Notes: generated by a model from the letters alone, not told the origin. 64,000 nt of DNA from Kibdelosporangium aridum (GCF_900176515.1 NZ_FWXV01000004.1:434001-498000); one strand, 5' to 3'. Counted from the first letter of the stretch, positions 24,034-33,257 are shown. Numbers and translations are program-made.

Positions 24034-25536
24034 TCAGCTCTTTCCGGGCAACAGGGCGCGAACCGCGTCGATGGTGTCGGCATCGGCGGGGTCTTTGTCG
24101 GGGCGGTAACGCAGCACGCGCGCGAACCGCAACGCGACGCCGCCGGGATACCGCGGGCTCACCTGCGCACCGTCCAGTTCGATCTCCACGACGAACTCGG
24201 GGCGGACGTAGACGGCGAAGTCGTCCCGGTGGGACTCGATCGTCTGCAGTTCCTTGGTCTGCCAGGCGAGCAGTTCGTCGGTCATGCCCTTGAACGTCTT
24301 GCCGACCATGATCGGCGGGCCGCCGTCCGGATCGCGGGCGCCGAGGTGCAGATTGGACAAATACCCTGTTCTGCGGCCGTGGCCCCATTCCGCGGCGAGC
24401 ACGACGAGATCGAGGGTGTGTTCGGGCTTGACCTTCTGCCAGGCTTTTCCGCGCCGCCCGGCCGCGTACACCGAATCCAGCGCCTTGACCATCACGCCTT
24501 CGTGCCCGGCCGCCAGCGAATCGGCCAGGATCTGCTCGGCGTTCTCGGTCCCGCCGGGAATCACGCGCTCGCCAACGGCTTCACGCAAGGCGTTGTTGCG
24601 TTCCCGCAACGGAACGTCGAGCAGGTCGACACCGTCCAGGTGCAGACAGTCGAAGAAATACGGGTGCAGCAACAGTTCCCGCTGGTTCGTCGCGCCGAAC
24701 CGGCTCATGGTCTCCTGGAAGGACCTGGGTTTCCCGTCGTCCTGCAGTGCGAGCGTCTCGCCGTCGAGCACAACCGACTGACACAGCAGGCCTTTGACGA
24801 GCTCCACCAACTCGGGCACGCTCCCGGTGATCTCGCGCAGCGTCCTGGTGAAGATGTGCACATCGTCGCCGCTCTTGTGCACCTGGATCCGCGCACCGTC
24901 CATTTTGTACTCGACGACGACGTCGCCGAGCTCTTCGAGCGCGCTCTGCAGGCTCTCGGCCGGTGAGGCGAGCATCGGCCGCACCGGACGGCCGACTTCC
25001 AGTTTGAACTCGGTCAGCGCGGCCTCGCCGCCGGTCAACGCCGCCACGGCGGTGACCGTCAACCTGCCGGAGAGCATGAACGCACGCCGCACCGCCTCAC
25101 CAGGCACGTCGGCGGCCGCCGCGATCGCGTCCAGCATCACGCCCTCAAGAGCACCCTGTCTGAGCTCGCCGGTCATCAGCCGCCGGAGGAACTCCTGCTC
25201 GCTTTCGGTAGCCGCACCGAACAGCTCGGTGAGCAGGTCGGCGCGTTTCTGCGTCGAGCCCTTGCCGGAGGTGTGCGAGAGCTCTTCGAGGATCTCGTCG
25301 GTGCGCTCCACGGTCAGCCCCGGTTCGGCGGACGGCGTGGCCTTGAGGTCGTAGAGCGTGCGCCAGCCCGCGCCGGTTCTGCCCTGCCTCGGCGCACCGG
25401 CGAGGAAGGCGACCGCGGGTTCGACCGCGCCAGGGCCTGCCTTGGCCAGCAGGCCGGCCAGCGCCTTGACCTTGGCCAGCCTGGACCTGGTCGCGGCGAC
25501 CTCGGCGGAGGTGGTGACGACGTCGGCGAGCAACAT
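24034..25536 (-). CDS. ligB: ATP-dependent DNA ligase, LigB-type
   Basis: About 500 residues. An N-terminal alpha-helical DNA-binding domain (FLRRLMTGELRQGALEGVML) is followed by the adenylation domain with the active-site lysine K211 in EYKMDGARIQVHK, then DGETLALQ, FFDCLHLDG, EGVMVKALDS and KVKPEHTLDLVVLAAEWGHGRR, and an OB-fold end containing SPRYPGGVALRFARV. This order and length match the mycobacterial LigB (Rv3062) group. I use the ATG at 25536 (AGGA upstream) rather than 25551. It is a secondary nick-sealing ligase, not the essential NAD-dependent LigA. Confidence 0.93.
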   Translation of the reverse strand: MLLADVVTTSAEVAATRSRLAKVKALAGLLAKAGPGAVEPAVAFLAGAPRQGRTGAGWRTLYDLKATPSAEPGLTVERTDEILEELSHTSGKGSTQKRADLLTELFGAATESEQEFLRRLMTGELRQGALEGVMLDAIAAAADVPGEAVRRAFMLSGRLTVTAVAALTGGEAALTEFKLEVGRPVRPMLASPAESLQSALEELGDVVVEYKMDGARIQVHKSGDDVHIFTRTLREITGSVPELVELVKGLLCQSVVLDGETLALQDDGKPRSFQETMSRFGATNQRELLLHPYFFDCLHLDGVDLLDVPLRERNNALREAVGERVIPGGTENAEQILADSLAAGHEGVMVKALDSVYAAGRRGKAWQKVKPEHTLDLVVLAAEWGHGRRTGYLSNLHLGARDPDGGPPIMVGKTFKGMTDELLAWQTKELQTIESHRDDFAVYVRPEFVVEIELDGAQVSPRYPGGVALRFARVLRYRPDKDPADADTIDAVRALLPGKS

Positions 25537-25663
25537 AAGGACATCCTGCACCCGCGGACCGACAGTTTCCGGTTGTCGCCGACCGGCGACTCAAACTTTG
25601 GTCGGACACGGTGTGTACTTCAGGTGCATGGCCGGGGTGGGTGCGCCAAGGCATAGTGGCGGA

Positions 25664-26173
25664 GTGAGTCACGCGATATCCCACCGCCTGCAGTTGCGGA
25701 TGCGCCCGCCCGCGCACCAAGTGCATCCGAAGGCCGTGCTGTGGTGGACCTTGCAGAGTGCTTTGTTCTGGGTGATTGTGCTTGCCGGTGGCGGGATCGC
25801 GCTGTACTTCACCGATGCTCCACTATGGATGATCATTGTGGAGGTGGCGGTCGCGGTCGTCGCCGTGGCCGAAACGGCCATCACGCCGCGGCTGCAGTAC
25901 CGGGCGCACCGCTGGGAGGTCACTGACCAGGCGGTTTATGTCCAGTTCGGTGTGCTGGTGCGTGAGTGGCGGATCGCTCCGCTCTCCCGGGTGCAGACCG
26001 TCGACAGTGAGCGGGGCCCGCTGCAGCAGTACCTGAAGCTGGCCACGGTCACGGTGACCACGGCGTCGGCGTCGGGGCCGTTGAAGATCCGGGGGCTCGG
26101 GCAGGACGAGGCCGCTGAGCTCGTCGACCGGTTGACGGCCATCACCGAGGCCACTCCGGGGGATGCGACATGA
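25664..26173 (+). CDS. Bacterial PH (bPH2, YdbS-like) membrane protein
   Basis: About 169 residues: two membrane helices in the N-terminal half (LWWTLQSALFWVIVLAGGGI and the next) then one bPH2 domain with WEVTDQAVYVQFGVLVREW and PLSRVQTVDSERGPLQQ, the family core. I use the GTG at 25664; an in-frame ATG at 25628 is an alternative. It is coupled to the next gene by an ATGA overlap, the YdbS-YdbT arrangement. In Bacillus this pair affects tolerance of amylocyclicin-type peptides; the role here is unknown. Confidence 0.88.
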   Translation: MSHAISHRLQLRMRPPAHQVHPKAVLWWTLQSALFWVIVLAGGGIALYFTDAPLWMIIVEVAVAVVAVAETAITPRLQYRAHRWEVTDQAVYVQFGVLVREWRIAPLSRVQTVDSERGPLQQYLKLATVTVTTASASGPLKIRGLGQDEAAELVDRLTAITEATPGDAT

Positions 26174-27660
26174 CCGACGTGACGTGGCAGCAGCTGGACA
26201 AGAAGACCATCTTCGTCGCGCCGCTGATGCCGCTGCTGTCCGTGATCGGTGTGGTCACGTTCATCGTGCTGGTCCGCGGCTGGGAGCGGGTCAGTTTCTG
26301 GGAGCCTGCGATCACAGGGGGTATCGCAGTAGCCCTGTTCGTGGCCAACGCGTGGCATTGGAAAACCACGCGCTATCGCATCACGGACACGCACGTCGAG
26401 CTGCACAGCGGCATGCTCGTGCGCAAGCACCGGTCGTTGGCGAAGGACCGTGTGCGTGCGGTGGACATGTCGGCCGATGTGTTCCACCGGATGTTCGGGC
26501 TCAGCGTGGTCACGATCGGCACGGGACGGCAGGTTGCCGAGTCCGATGACGAGCTGAAGCTTGAAGCAGTGTCCGCGGGGGAGGCCGAGAGGCTGCGGAC
26601 ACTGCTTCTGCACCGCGGTGAAGCGCCGGTCCAGATCGAGCGGCAGACCGGCACGCTGGCGAAGTTCAGTCCGCAGTGGATGCGGTACGCGCCGTTGACC
26701 TGGTTCGGGTTCGTCGCCGTCGCCGTGCTCATCGGCGGGTTGTTCCAGCTGGCCAGGACCGTGGATCTGGACCTGTGGAACTCCGGCCCGATCAAGGCTT
26801 TGGTCTCGTTCTACGAGAGCACGCCGTTGCTGCTCGCCATCCTGGCGACCGGCGCGGTCGTTCTCGTGCTGACCACAGTGCTTTCGGTCCTGCTGTACGC
26901 CGTCTTCTACTGGGGCTTCGAGATCACCCGGCAGAGCGGCGCGCTCAGAGTCCAGTATGGACTCATCAACCGGCGGTCGGTGTCCATTGAGGAGAAGCGG
27001 CTGCGGGGCGTTCAGGTGGATGAGCCGCTGTTGGTCCGGCTCACCGGCGGGGCAAGGGTCAAGGCCGTGGCGACCGGCTTGACCAAGAAGAAGGACGACA
27101 ACGACAAGTGGGAGCTGGACGCCGACCTCCTGCTGCCGCAGGCGCCGAAGGAAGACGCGCGCAAGGTCGCGTCGGCGGTGCTCAACGCCAGCCCGCCGAC
27201 GGACACAGTCCTCATCACGCACCCGGCCGCTGCCGCCCGGAGGATGATCCTCTGGCACGCGATCGGCGCCGCGGTTCCTGCGGTGGTGCTCGGCATACTG
27301 TCCACACTTGACCTCACGCCGTGGTGGATCGCGCAGCTTCTGCTGATCTTGATCCCGGTGGGTGCGCTGATCGGCTACGGCGAGTACCGCGGTCTTGGGC
27401 ACGCCGTCGATGGGGATTTCCTTGTGGTGCGCTGGGGTGTCATGCCGCGCTCGACGGCCGCGTTGCAGCGGACCGGGGTGATCGGCTGGAACATCCGGCA
27501 GTCGATCTTCCAGCGCCGCGCGGGATTGATCAGCGTCACCGCGACGATCGCCGCAGGCAGCGGGTCGTACACGATCCGGTACGCCGATCAGTCCGACGGG
27601 CTGCACGCGGCCGAGCATGCCGTGCCCGAGTTACTCACACCGTTCCTGACCAGGGACTGA
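26170..27660 (+). CDS. Bacterial PH (YdbT-like) multi-domain membrane protein
   Basis: A 496-residue protein with three bPH2 domains separated by pairs of membrane helices. Domain starts are seen at RITDTHVELHSGMLVRKHR, EITRQSGALRVQYGLINRR and VDGDFLVVRWGVMPRSTAAL, each followed by the domain's strand with RV or KR at its turn. A TTA leucine codon (27631-27633) is present near the end, rare in this G+C range. It follows and overlaps the YdbS-like gene and probably forms a complex with it at the membrane. Confidence 0.88.
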   Translation: MTDVTWQQLDKKTIFVAPLMPLLSVIGVVTFIVLVRGWERVSFWEPAITGGIAVALFVANAWHWKTTRYRITDTHVELHSGMLVRKHRSLAKDRVRAVDMSADVFHRMFGLSVVTIGTGRQVAESDDELKLEAVSAGEAERLRTLLLHRGEAPVQIERQTGTLAKFSPQWMRYAPLTWFGFVAVAVLIGGLFQLARTVDLDLWNSGPIKALVSFYESTPLLLAILATGAVVLVLTTVLSVLLYAVFYWGFEITRQSGALRVQYGLINRRSVSIEEKRLRGVQVDEPLLVRLTGGARVKAVATGLTKKKDDNDKWELDADLLLPQAPKEDARKVASAVLNASPPTDTVLITHPAAAARRMILWHAIGAAVPAVVLGILSTLDLTPWWIAQLLLILIPVGALIGYGEYRGLGHAVDGDFLVVRWGVMPRSTAALQRTGVIGWNIRQSIFQRRAGLISVTATIAAGSGSYTIRYADQSDGLHAAEHAVPELLTPFLTRD

Positions 27661-27756
27661 TCGACTTTCTGGGTGCTTCTCGCGATTGGTTTGAACCAGG
27701 TTTGTTACCTGATCGTATCCAGGGGTGAGGCGCAGGGAGGACCAGAGGAGTGGTGA

Positions 27757-28710
27757 ATGTCCCTGTTTGGAAGCAATGGCCGGCACCGTAAGCGCGCGAC
27801 CATCGGATTGGCAGCGCTATTGGGTGCCGCGGGTATCGCGGGTGCTGTGTTCGCCTTCAGCGGCGGAAGCAGCGAGGCCGCAGAGTCCTGCCAGGGACTG
27901 GACACCGCGTTGCAGAACAACTTGAACTTCATAGCCGGCCAACAGGCCAATCCGGACGCCCAGTCCGAGGCGCGGATCGCCAACCGGCAGGCGGTCGTCG
28001 ACCAGATCCAGCAGCGCAGGCAAGCCGCAGGCTGCACTGGAAGCGTTGTGGCGCAACCGGTCAACACCGGTGGATCGGGTGAATCGTGTGCCGGGCTGGA
28101 CAAAGCCCTGCAGAACAACCTGAACTTCATCGCAGGCCAGCAGGCCAACCCGGACGCGCAGTCAGCCGCCAGGATCGCCAACCGCCAAGCGGTCGTTGAC
28201 TTGATCCAGCAGCGTCGGCAGGCCGCGGGCTGCAACGCGAACGTCGAGGCGGGCGGCGGCGCGGCCGAAGAAGAACCTGCCAACAACGGCAACGGAAACG
28301 GCAACGCGGGCAACGGCAATGGCAATGCTGGCAACGGAAACGCGGACAACGGCAACGCTGGGAACGGTAACGCCGGAAACGGCAACGCTGGAAATGGCAA
28401 CGCTGGAAATGGCAACGCGGGCAACGGCAACGCCGGTAACGGCAATGGTGGCGGTGGAGCCGGTGAGGTTGTCTGCCAGGGCTCGACGGTGACGCTTTCC
28501 GGTGAGGCTGGCGCGCCTGCCGCGTCCAGCAACGAGTTCCCGATCGGCACCCAGCTCAAGGTGACCAACCTGGACAACAACAAGTCCACCACGGTCGAGG
28601 TCACCTCGGTGTCCGGCAGCTGCGCCCTGTTGAACAACGCGGCTTTCGAGGAGGTTCGTGAGCCCGGCAAGTTCCTGATCCGCCGCGCCCGCATCGAGCG
28701 CGTCGGCTGA
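27757..28710 (+). CDS. Surface or secreted protein with duplicated Cys-bounded repeats and a Gly-Asn repeat linker
   Basis: A 317-residue protein I cannot assign. An N-terminal basic stretch (RHRKRATIG) and hydrophobic segment (18-35) form a signal anchor or signal peptide. Two near-identical helical repeats follow: C45-C93 and C111-C159, both with GLDxALQNNLNFIAGQQANP and RQAVVDxIQQRRQAAGC. A linker of NGNAG units (about 175-230) leads to a C-terminal domain (237-317) with two cysteines and VTLSGEAGAP and VTSVSGSCALLNNAAFEEV, resembling a double-psi beta-barrel. A ribosome site (GAGGAG) precedes the ATG. A role in wall binding is inferred from the exported, repeat-rich build. Confidence 0.7.
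   Translation: MSLFGSNGRHRKRATIGLAALLGAAGIAGAVFAFSGGSSEAAESCQGLDTALQNNLNFIAGQQANPDAQSEARIANRQAVVDQIQQRRQAAGCTGSVVAQPVNTGGSGESCAGLDKALQNNLNFIAGQQANPDAQSAARIANRQAVVDLIQQRRQAAGCNANVEAGGGAAEEEPANNGNGNGNAGNGNGNAGNGNADNGNAGNGNAGNGNAGNGNAGNGNAGNGNAGNGNGGGGAGEVVCQGSTVTLSGEAGAPAASSNEFPIGTQLKVTNLDNNKSTTVEVTSVSGSCALLNNAAFEEVREPGKFLIRRARIERVG
28285..28455 (+). repeat. In-frame GGNAAYGCN minisatellite (Gly-Asn repeat)
   Basis: About eleven consecutive 15-base units of the type GGCAACGCTGGAAAC (and variants) code for NGNAG blocks. Units differ at third positions (aat/aac, gct/gcg/gcc), so the array has drifted at synonymous sites while keeping the reading frame. Expect length variation between strains. 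Confidence 0.85.
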
Positions 28711-28728
28711 GAAAACCCTCCACAGGGG

Positions 28729-28757
28729 ACCCCTCATGACCCTGCATCATGAGGGGT
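28729..28757. terminator. Bidirectional terminator hairpin
   Basis: ACCCCTCATGA and TCATGAGGGGT form a perfect 11-bp stem with a seven-base loop between the repeat protein and the convergent MocR-type gene. Confidence 0.8.
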
Positions 28758-28768
28758 TCTCGGGGCGA

Positions 28769-30160
28769 TCAAGTCCCGTCGAGTGGAGCGAAGCCATCCA
28801 GTGCTGCGAACTCTTGTACCGCGGCGCGGAGGCGATCCGGGGTGAGCGTTGCATAACCGACTACCAGACCGGGGAAGATGGGTTGTGTCGAGTAGTCGGC
28901 CAAGGCGGGAGCGTTCACCCCACGGGCGGCGAGCGCCTGCGACAGCAGGCGGTCGTCGATCCCGTCCGGCACCCTGATCACGAGGTGCAGTCCTGCCGCG
29001 ATCCCAATTGGACGCCAGTCAGGCAGCTTGTGCGCCAACGCATCCAGCAACGCGTCGCGCCTGCGCCGGTACAGCGTCCGAGTTCTCCGCAGGTGCCGGT
29101 CGTAACCGCCGGACCGCAACATCACGGCGAAGGCCGCTTGTGGCAACGTCGCGGATCCCATGTCACTGACCCGTTTCCGGGCGATGATGTCGGCCCTCAA
29201 CCGATCCGGGATCACCGACCAGCCCAGCCGCAGCGCTGGGGCCAAAACCTTGCTGACGCTGCCTTCGTAGACCACGCGTGACGGGTCGAGTGCTTGCATG
29301 GCACCGAGAGCGGGCCGGTCGTAGCGGTGTTCCGCGTCGTAGTCGTCCTCGATGATGTACCCGTCGACGTCACGCGCCCACGCGAGCAAAGCCCTGCGAC
29401 GCTCGGGATGCAGCACCATGCCGAGCGGAAACTGGTGTGCCGCGGTGACCATGACCGCACGGCAGTCCGTCTTCGCCAGCTCCGAAACACTCAGGCCGTG
29501 CTCGTCAACCCGGGTGGGGACGGCCTCAAGCCCATGTGCGGCAACAAGTTCGCGTTCACCCGGGTGACACGGGTCCTCGACCGCGATCCGCCGGTGCCCG
29601 GTCAACCGGAGCTGCTCGCAGACCAGACGCAACCCATCCGCCGAGCCGTTGGTGATCACAATTTGCTCGGGCGTAGCCGAAACTGCCCGCACCCGGCCGA
29701 GGTAGCTCGCCAACTCGGCACGCAAAGGCGCGAAGCCGGCCGGATCGGGGTAGTCCAGGCCTTCATCGGGTAGCGCGGCCAACGCGGCACGGTTCGCGGC
29801 CAGCCATTCGGCACGCGGAAACGCCGACAGCGCAGGCACTCCGGTCCGCAGGTCCAGCCGCCAGGCCGGCGTTTTCTCCAGCTGTGTGCTGGGTTCGTCA
29901 TGGCTGATCGTCGCGACGACTGTGCCCGAACCGTGCTTGGCCAGCAGATATCCCTCGGCGACGAGCTGGGTGTACGCGGCTGTGATCGTTCCGCGTGCGA
30001 CCCCGAGCTGCCCGGCGAGGTCACGGCTGGACGGCAGGCGGGTGCCGGGCGACAGCCTGCCGTCGCGGATCGCCTCGCGCAGGGACGACTCGATCGCCCG
30101 GCCGCGTCTCGGTCCGTCCGGCAGCAGGAGCTCCCGCAAAGTGGTCCAGTTAGCGGCCAT
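28769..30160 (-). CDS. MocR/PdxR-type regulator (GntR HTH fused to class I aminotransferase domain)
   Basis: A 463-residue fusion. Residues 15-85 are a GntR winged helix (LREAIRDGRLSPGTRLPSSRDLAGQLGVARGTITAAYTQL). Residues 110-463 are a fold-type I aminotransferase-like effector domain with the PLP lysine in YEGSVSKVLAPALRLGW and the neighbouring EDDYDAE segment. The family senses PLP or related compounds and normally controls a divergent neighbour; here that is an EamA exporter, suggesting export control of an amino acid or vitamin-B6-related compound. I use the ATG at 30160. Confidence 0.93.
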   Translation of the reverse strand: MAANWTTLRELLLPDGPRRGRAIESSLREAIRDGRLSPGTRLPSSRDLAGQLGVARGTITAAYTQLVAEGYLLAKHGSGTVVATISHDEPSTQLEKTPAWRLDLRTGVPALSAFPRAEWLAANRAALAALPDEGLDYPDPAGFAPLRAELASYLGRVRAVSATPEQIVITNGSADGLRLVCEQLRLTGHRRIAVEDPCHPGERELVAAHGLEAVPTRVDEHGLSVSELAKTDCRAVMVTAAHQFPLGMVLHPERRRALLAWARDVDGYIIEDDYDAEHRYDRPALGAMQALDPSRVVYEGSVSKVLAPALRLGWSVIPDRLRADIIARKRVSDMGSATLPQAAFAVMLRSGGYDRHLRRTRTLYRRRRDALLDALAHKLPDWRPIGIAAGLHLVIRVPDGIDDRLLSQALAARGVNAPALADYSTQPIFPGLVVGYATLTPDRLRAAVQEFAALDGFAPLDGT

Positions 30161-30188
30161 GGAAGTGGAGCTTAAGGCTAGACCACAT
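30140..30188. promoter_or_regulatory. Possible MocR operator in the divergent gap
   Basis: GTGGTCCAG near 30141 and CTAGACCAC near 30177-30185 are inverted arms GTGGTC-YAG separated by about 28 bases, spanning the regulator start. It resembles the paired half-sites of GntR-fused regulators, but the match is short. Confidence 0.3.
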
Positions 30189-30206
30189 CTACGGCAGGCT
30201 CGGCGC

Positions 30207-31118
30207 GTGACCAAGGCGATGATCGCGGCAGCGACGGCATGTGTGCTGGTAGGAGCGTCCGTGCCGATCACGGGCATGCTCGACGGCTATCCGATCCTGG
30301 CAGGCCAGGCGGTTCGCTACGGAATTGGCGCGATCGTGCTGCTGCTGTGGCTCAGGGGCCGGCTCGTGATGCCGTCGTGGCGCGACGTCCCCGGCCTGAT
30401 CGGCATGGTCGGCGCCGGGATGATCGGGTTCAACGCCGCGATCCTGGTCGCTCAGCGGTACGCCACGGCGGGCTTTGTCGCCGCCGTTCTCGGTGCCAGT
30501 CCGCTTGTCCTTGCCGTTCTCGTGCCCGCTTTGGCCGGGAGATTGCCGAACCTACGCGTGTTGATCGGCGCGGTACTGGTCGTGATCGGCGTTGTCGTTC
30601 TGACCGGCGGCGGCTCGTGGCACGGCCCTGGCCTGGTTCTCGCATTGCTCGTGCTCGTCGGCGATGTCGCGTTCACGCTGGCAGGAGTGGGTGTCGTACG
30701 ACGAATCGGCGCCGCCTCCGCATCCACGTGGGCCTGTATCGGCGCTGCCGTCGGCACATCGGTGATAACGACTTGGCAAACCGAGTGGGCGTTGCCAACG
30801 TGGCGGCAGGCTACAGCGTTGTTAGTGCTGGGAACTTTGGTGACAGCGGTTGCCTTCGTGTTCTGGTACACGGGCGTAGCAGTGCTCGGGGCTGATCGGG
30901 CGGGGGTCCTGATCGGGCTTATGCCGCTGTCCGGTCTGGGGGTCGCGGTGATCGTCGGCGCACAGGCGCTGACGATCACCGCGCTCAGCGGAGCCGTTGT
31001 GGTCGCGGCTGGATGTGCCGCCGGGCTCAGCGGAAGCCGTGGTAGATCGCGGACATATCCGACTTCTCGTGGCCACGATCCGCTGCCTGAGTCAGCACCG
31101 AGTGGATTGCCTTCATGA
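30207..31118 (+). CDS. EamA (DMT) family exporter
   Basis: About 303 residues with ten membrane segments in two EamA halves (GQAVRYGIGAIVLLLWL in the first, TAVAFVFWYTGVAVLGADRAG in the second). The start is a GTG after GGCAGG; longer starts upstream fall within the regulator promoter. Its last 30 codons run 92 bases antisense into the neighbouring dehydrogenase gene, so the hydrophilic C-terminal tail (SGSRGRSRTYPTSRGHDPLP) is probably a recent extension. One TTA codon lies at 30822-30824. The divergent MocR-type gene likely regulates it. Confidence 0.88.
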   Translation: MTKAMIAAATACVLVGASVPITGMLDGYPILAGQAVRYGIGAIVLLLWLRGRLVMPSWRDVPGLIGMVGAGMIGFNAAILVAQRYATAGFVAAVLGASPLVLAVLVPALAGRLPNLRVLIGAVLVVIGVVVLTGGGSWHGPGLVLALLVLVGDVAFTLAGVGVVRRIGAASASTWACIGAAVGTSVITTWQTEWALPTWRQATALLVLGTLVTAVAFVFWYTGVAVLGADRAGVLIGLMPLSGLGVAVIVGAQALTITALSGAVVVAAGCAAGLSGSRGRSRTYPTSRGHDPLPESAPSGLPS

Positions 31119-31860
31119 CCGCCGAGTCGGTCCCGGCTTCCTGCATCGCCTCAGTGATCAACGCGGCGTCCTTGACCGCACCGTCGAGGCCGAAGGCGGG
31201 CGCGAAGTCCCCCTTCAGGATGGCCTTGCCCTTGAGCTGCGCGTACGCCGAGTCGGTCGCGCCACCCGCGATGCTGTCGAAGAACAGCGCGGGGTCGATG
31301 CCAAGGCCCTCGGCGAACGCGATCGCCTGGCCGGTTCCGGCGACCACCGACAGCACCCACGAGTTGAGCACCAGTTTGAGCTTGCTGGCGTCACCGGGTT
31401 TGTCCGACACCCACACAGTCCGCTGGCCGATCGCGTCGAAGATCGGCTGGACGCTGGACTTCAGCGCCGCCGGACCGGACGCGAGGACGAGCAGCTGGCC
31501 GTTCTCCGCGGGTTGTTTGGTCCCGAGCACAGGGGCGTCAACGAATCGGTCGGTCAGTTGGGCCAACCGAGCCGTTGCGTCGACGCCGACCGTGCCGGAC
31601 TGGATCCACACCGCGTCCGGGCCGAGTCGGACATCCTTCATGACCGCATCGACTGCGTTCTCGTCGAACAGCATCGTGACGACAACATCCGCGCCGTCGA
31701 TGGCTTCCGCGGCGGTGTCGGCGACCGTGGCGACGTCCGACAACGGCTCGGCCTTCTCACGTGAACGGTTCCACACGCGCAACGAAAGGCCTGCTTTGGC
31801 GATGTTCCGGGCCATTCCGGCACCCATGATGCCGGTGCCCAGCAGTGCGACAGTCGTCAT
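31027..31860 (-). CDS. 3-hydroxyisobutyrate dehydrogenase family oxidoreductase
   Basis: A 277-residue beta-hydroxyacid dehydrogenase. The N-terminal Rossmann motif LLGTGIMGAGMARNI binds NAD(P); SGTVGVDATARLAQ is the substrate loop, and the catalytic lysine lies in KLKLVLN (about residue 161). The second domain is all-helical (AIAFAEGLGIDPALFFDSI). The actual substrate (hydroxyisobutyrate, tartronate semialdehyde, or another short acid) is not fixed by sequence. Its start overlaps the fumC stop by four bases, so it belongs to the fumC operon. Confidence 0.9.
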   Translation of the reverse strand: MTTVALLGTGIMGAGMARNIAKAGLSLRVWNRSREKAEPLSDVATVADTAAEAIDGADVVVTMLFDENAVDAVMKDVRLGPDAVWIQSGTVGVDATARLAQLTDRFVDAPVLGTKQPAENGQLLVLASGPAALKSSVQPIFDAIGQRTVWVSDKPGDASKLKLVLNSWVLSVVAGTGQAIAFAEGLGIDPALFFDSIAGGATDSAYAQLKGKAILKGDFAPAFGLDGAVKDAALITEAMQEAGTDSAVMKAIHSVLTQAADRGHEKSDMSAIYHGFR

Positions 31861-33257
31861 TTCTTGCCTCCACGAGCCATCTTCAGCACGTCCAGGGCTT
31901 CGTCGAGCTGTTCGACGGTCAGCTTGCCGGACTCGACGTGCCCGCGTTCGATGACCACCTCACGGATCGTCTTGCGCTCCTTGAGCGACTGCTTGGCGAT
32001 GGAAGCCGCTTCCTCGTAACCGATGTAACGGTTCAGCGGAGTCACAATGGACGGTGACGACTCGGCGTACTCGCGGGTCCGCTCAGTGTCCACTTCGGTC
32101 CCTTCGAGGACCTTGTCGGCCAGCAGCCGGGACACCGCGGCGATCAGCCTCGCCGACTCGAGCACGTTGCGGGCGATCACCGGCAGCATCACGTTCAGCT
32201 GGAAATTGCCCTGGCTGCCCGCGAACGCCACCGCCGCGTCGTTGCCGATCACCTGGGCCACCACCATCATCGTGGCCTCGGAGATCACCGGGTTGACCTT
32301 GCCGGGCATGATCGACGACCCCGGCTGCAGGTCCGGCAGGCGCAGTTCGGCCAGGCCGGTCCGCGGCCCGGAGCCGAGCCAGCGAAGATCGTTGGCGATC
32401 TTGAACAACGACACCGCGATCGTGCGCAACTGCCCGGAGGTCTCGACCACACTGTCCTGCGTCGCCTGGGCTTCGAAGTGATCACGAGCCTCGGTCAGCG
32501 GCAGACCCGTTGCCGCGGCCAGTTCTCCGGAGACCAGCGCCCCGAAGTTGTCGGGCGCGTTCAGGCCGCTGCCCACCGCGGTTCCGCCGATCGGCAGTTC
32601 GGCCAGCCGTGGCAGGGACGCCTGCAAGCGCTCGACGCCGTACCGGACCTGTGCCGCCCACGCGCCGGCTTCTTGGCCGAGCGTGATCGGCACGGCGTCC
32701 ATCAGGTGCGTACGCCCGGACTTGACGACATCCGCCCAGTCTCTCGCCCGTTTCTCCAGCGTGCCCGCGAGATGCTCGAGTGCGGGGATGACGTCGGAGA
32801 TGACCGCTTCGGTCGCCGCGATGTGGATCGTGGTCGGGAAGGTGTCGTTGGACGACTGCGACGCGTTGACGTGGTCGTTCGGGTGCACGTCCGAGCCGAG
32901 CGCGCGGGTGGCCAGGGTCGCGATGACCTCGTTGGCGTTCATGTTCGACGAGGTGCCCGAGCCGGTCTGGAACACGTCGATCGGGAAGTGGTCGTCGTGC
33001 TTGCCCTCCGCGACCTCCTCGGCTGCCGCGGCGATCGCGTCGGCCTTGGCCTCGTCCAGCACGCCAAGCTGTTTGTTGACCCGCGCGGCCGCGGCTTTCA
33101 GCAGGCCGAGCGCCCTGATCTGGGCCCGTTCGAGGCCACGGCCGGAGATGGGGAAGTTCTCGACGGCACGCTGCGTCTGCGCGCGCCACAGCGCGTCCGC
33201 TGGCACCCGGACCTCGCCCATGGTGTCGTGCTCGACGCGGTACTCACGTTCTGCCAT
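31857..33257 (-). CDS. fumC: Class II fumarate hydratase
   Basis: A 466-residue fumarase that interconverts fumarate and malate in the TCA cycle. The superfamily signature GSSIMPGKVNPV is complete, with TGSGTSSNMNANEV and VKSGRTHLMDAVPIT at the other active-site regions. It is iron-independent and homotetrameric. Its place near glpX, with a dehydrogenase and a ferredoxin reductase between, follows the actinobacterial core order. Confidence 0.97.
   Translation of the reverse strand: MAEREYRVEHDTMGEVRVPADALWRAQTQRAVENFPISGRGLERAQIRALGLLKAAAARVNKQLGVLDEAKADAIAAAAEEVAEGKHDDHFPIDVFQTGSGTSSNMNANEVIATLATRALGSDVHPNDHVNASQSSNDTFPTTIHIAATEAVISDVIPALEHLAGTLEKRARDWADVVKSGRTHLMDAVPITLGQEAGAWAAQVRYGVERLQASLPRLAELPIGGTAVGSGLNAPDNFGALVSGELAAATGLPLTEARDHFEAQATQDSVVETSGQLRTIAVSLFKIANDLRWLGSGPRTGLAELRLPDLQPGSSIMPGKVNPVISEATMMVVAQVIGNDAAVAFAGSQGNFQLNVMLPVIARNVLESARLIAAVSRLLADKVLEGTEVDTERTREYAESSPSIVTPLNRYIGYEEAASIAKQSLKERKTIREVVIERGHVESGKLTVEQLDEALDVLKMARGGKK

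Noticed and set aside
25936..27618. A 560-codon minus-strand frame over the bacterial-PH gene
   Set aside because: Antisense shadow of a gene with three bPH2 domains.
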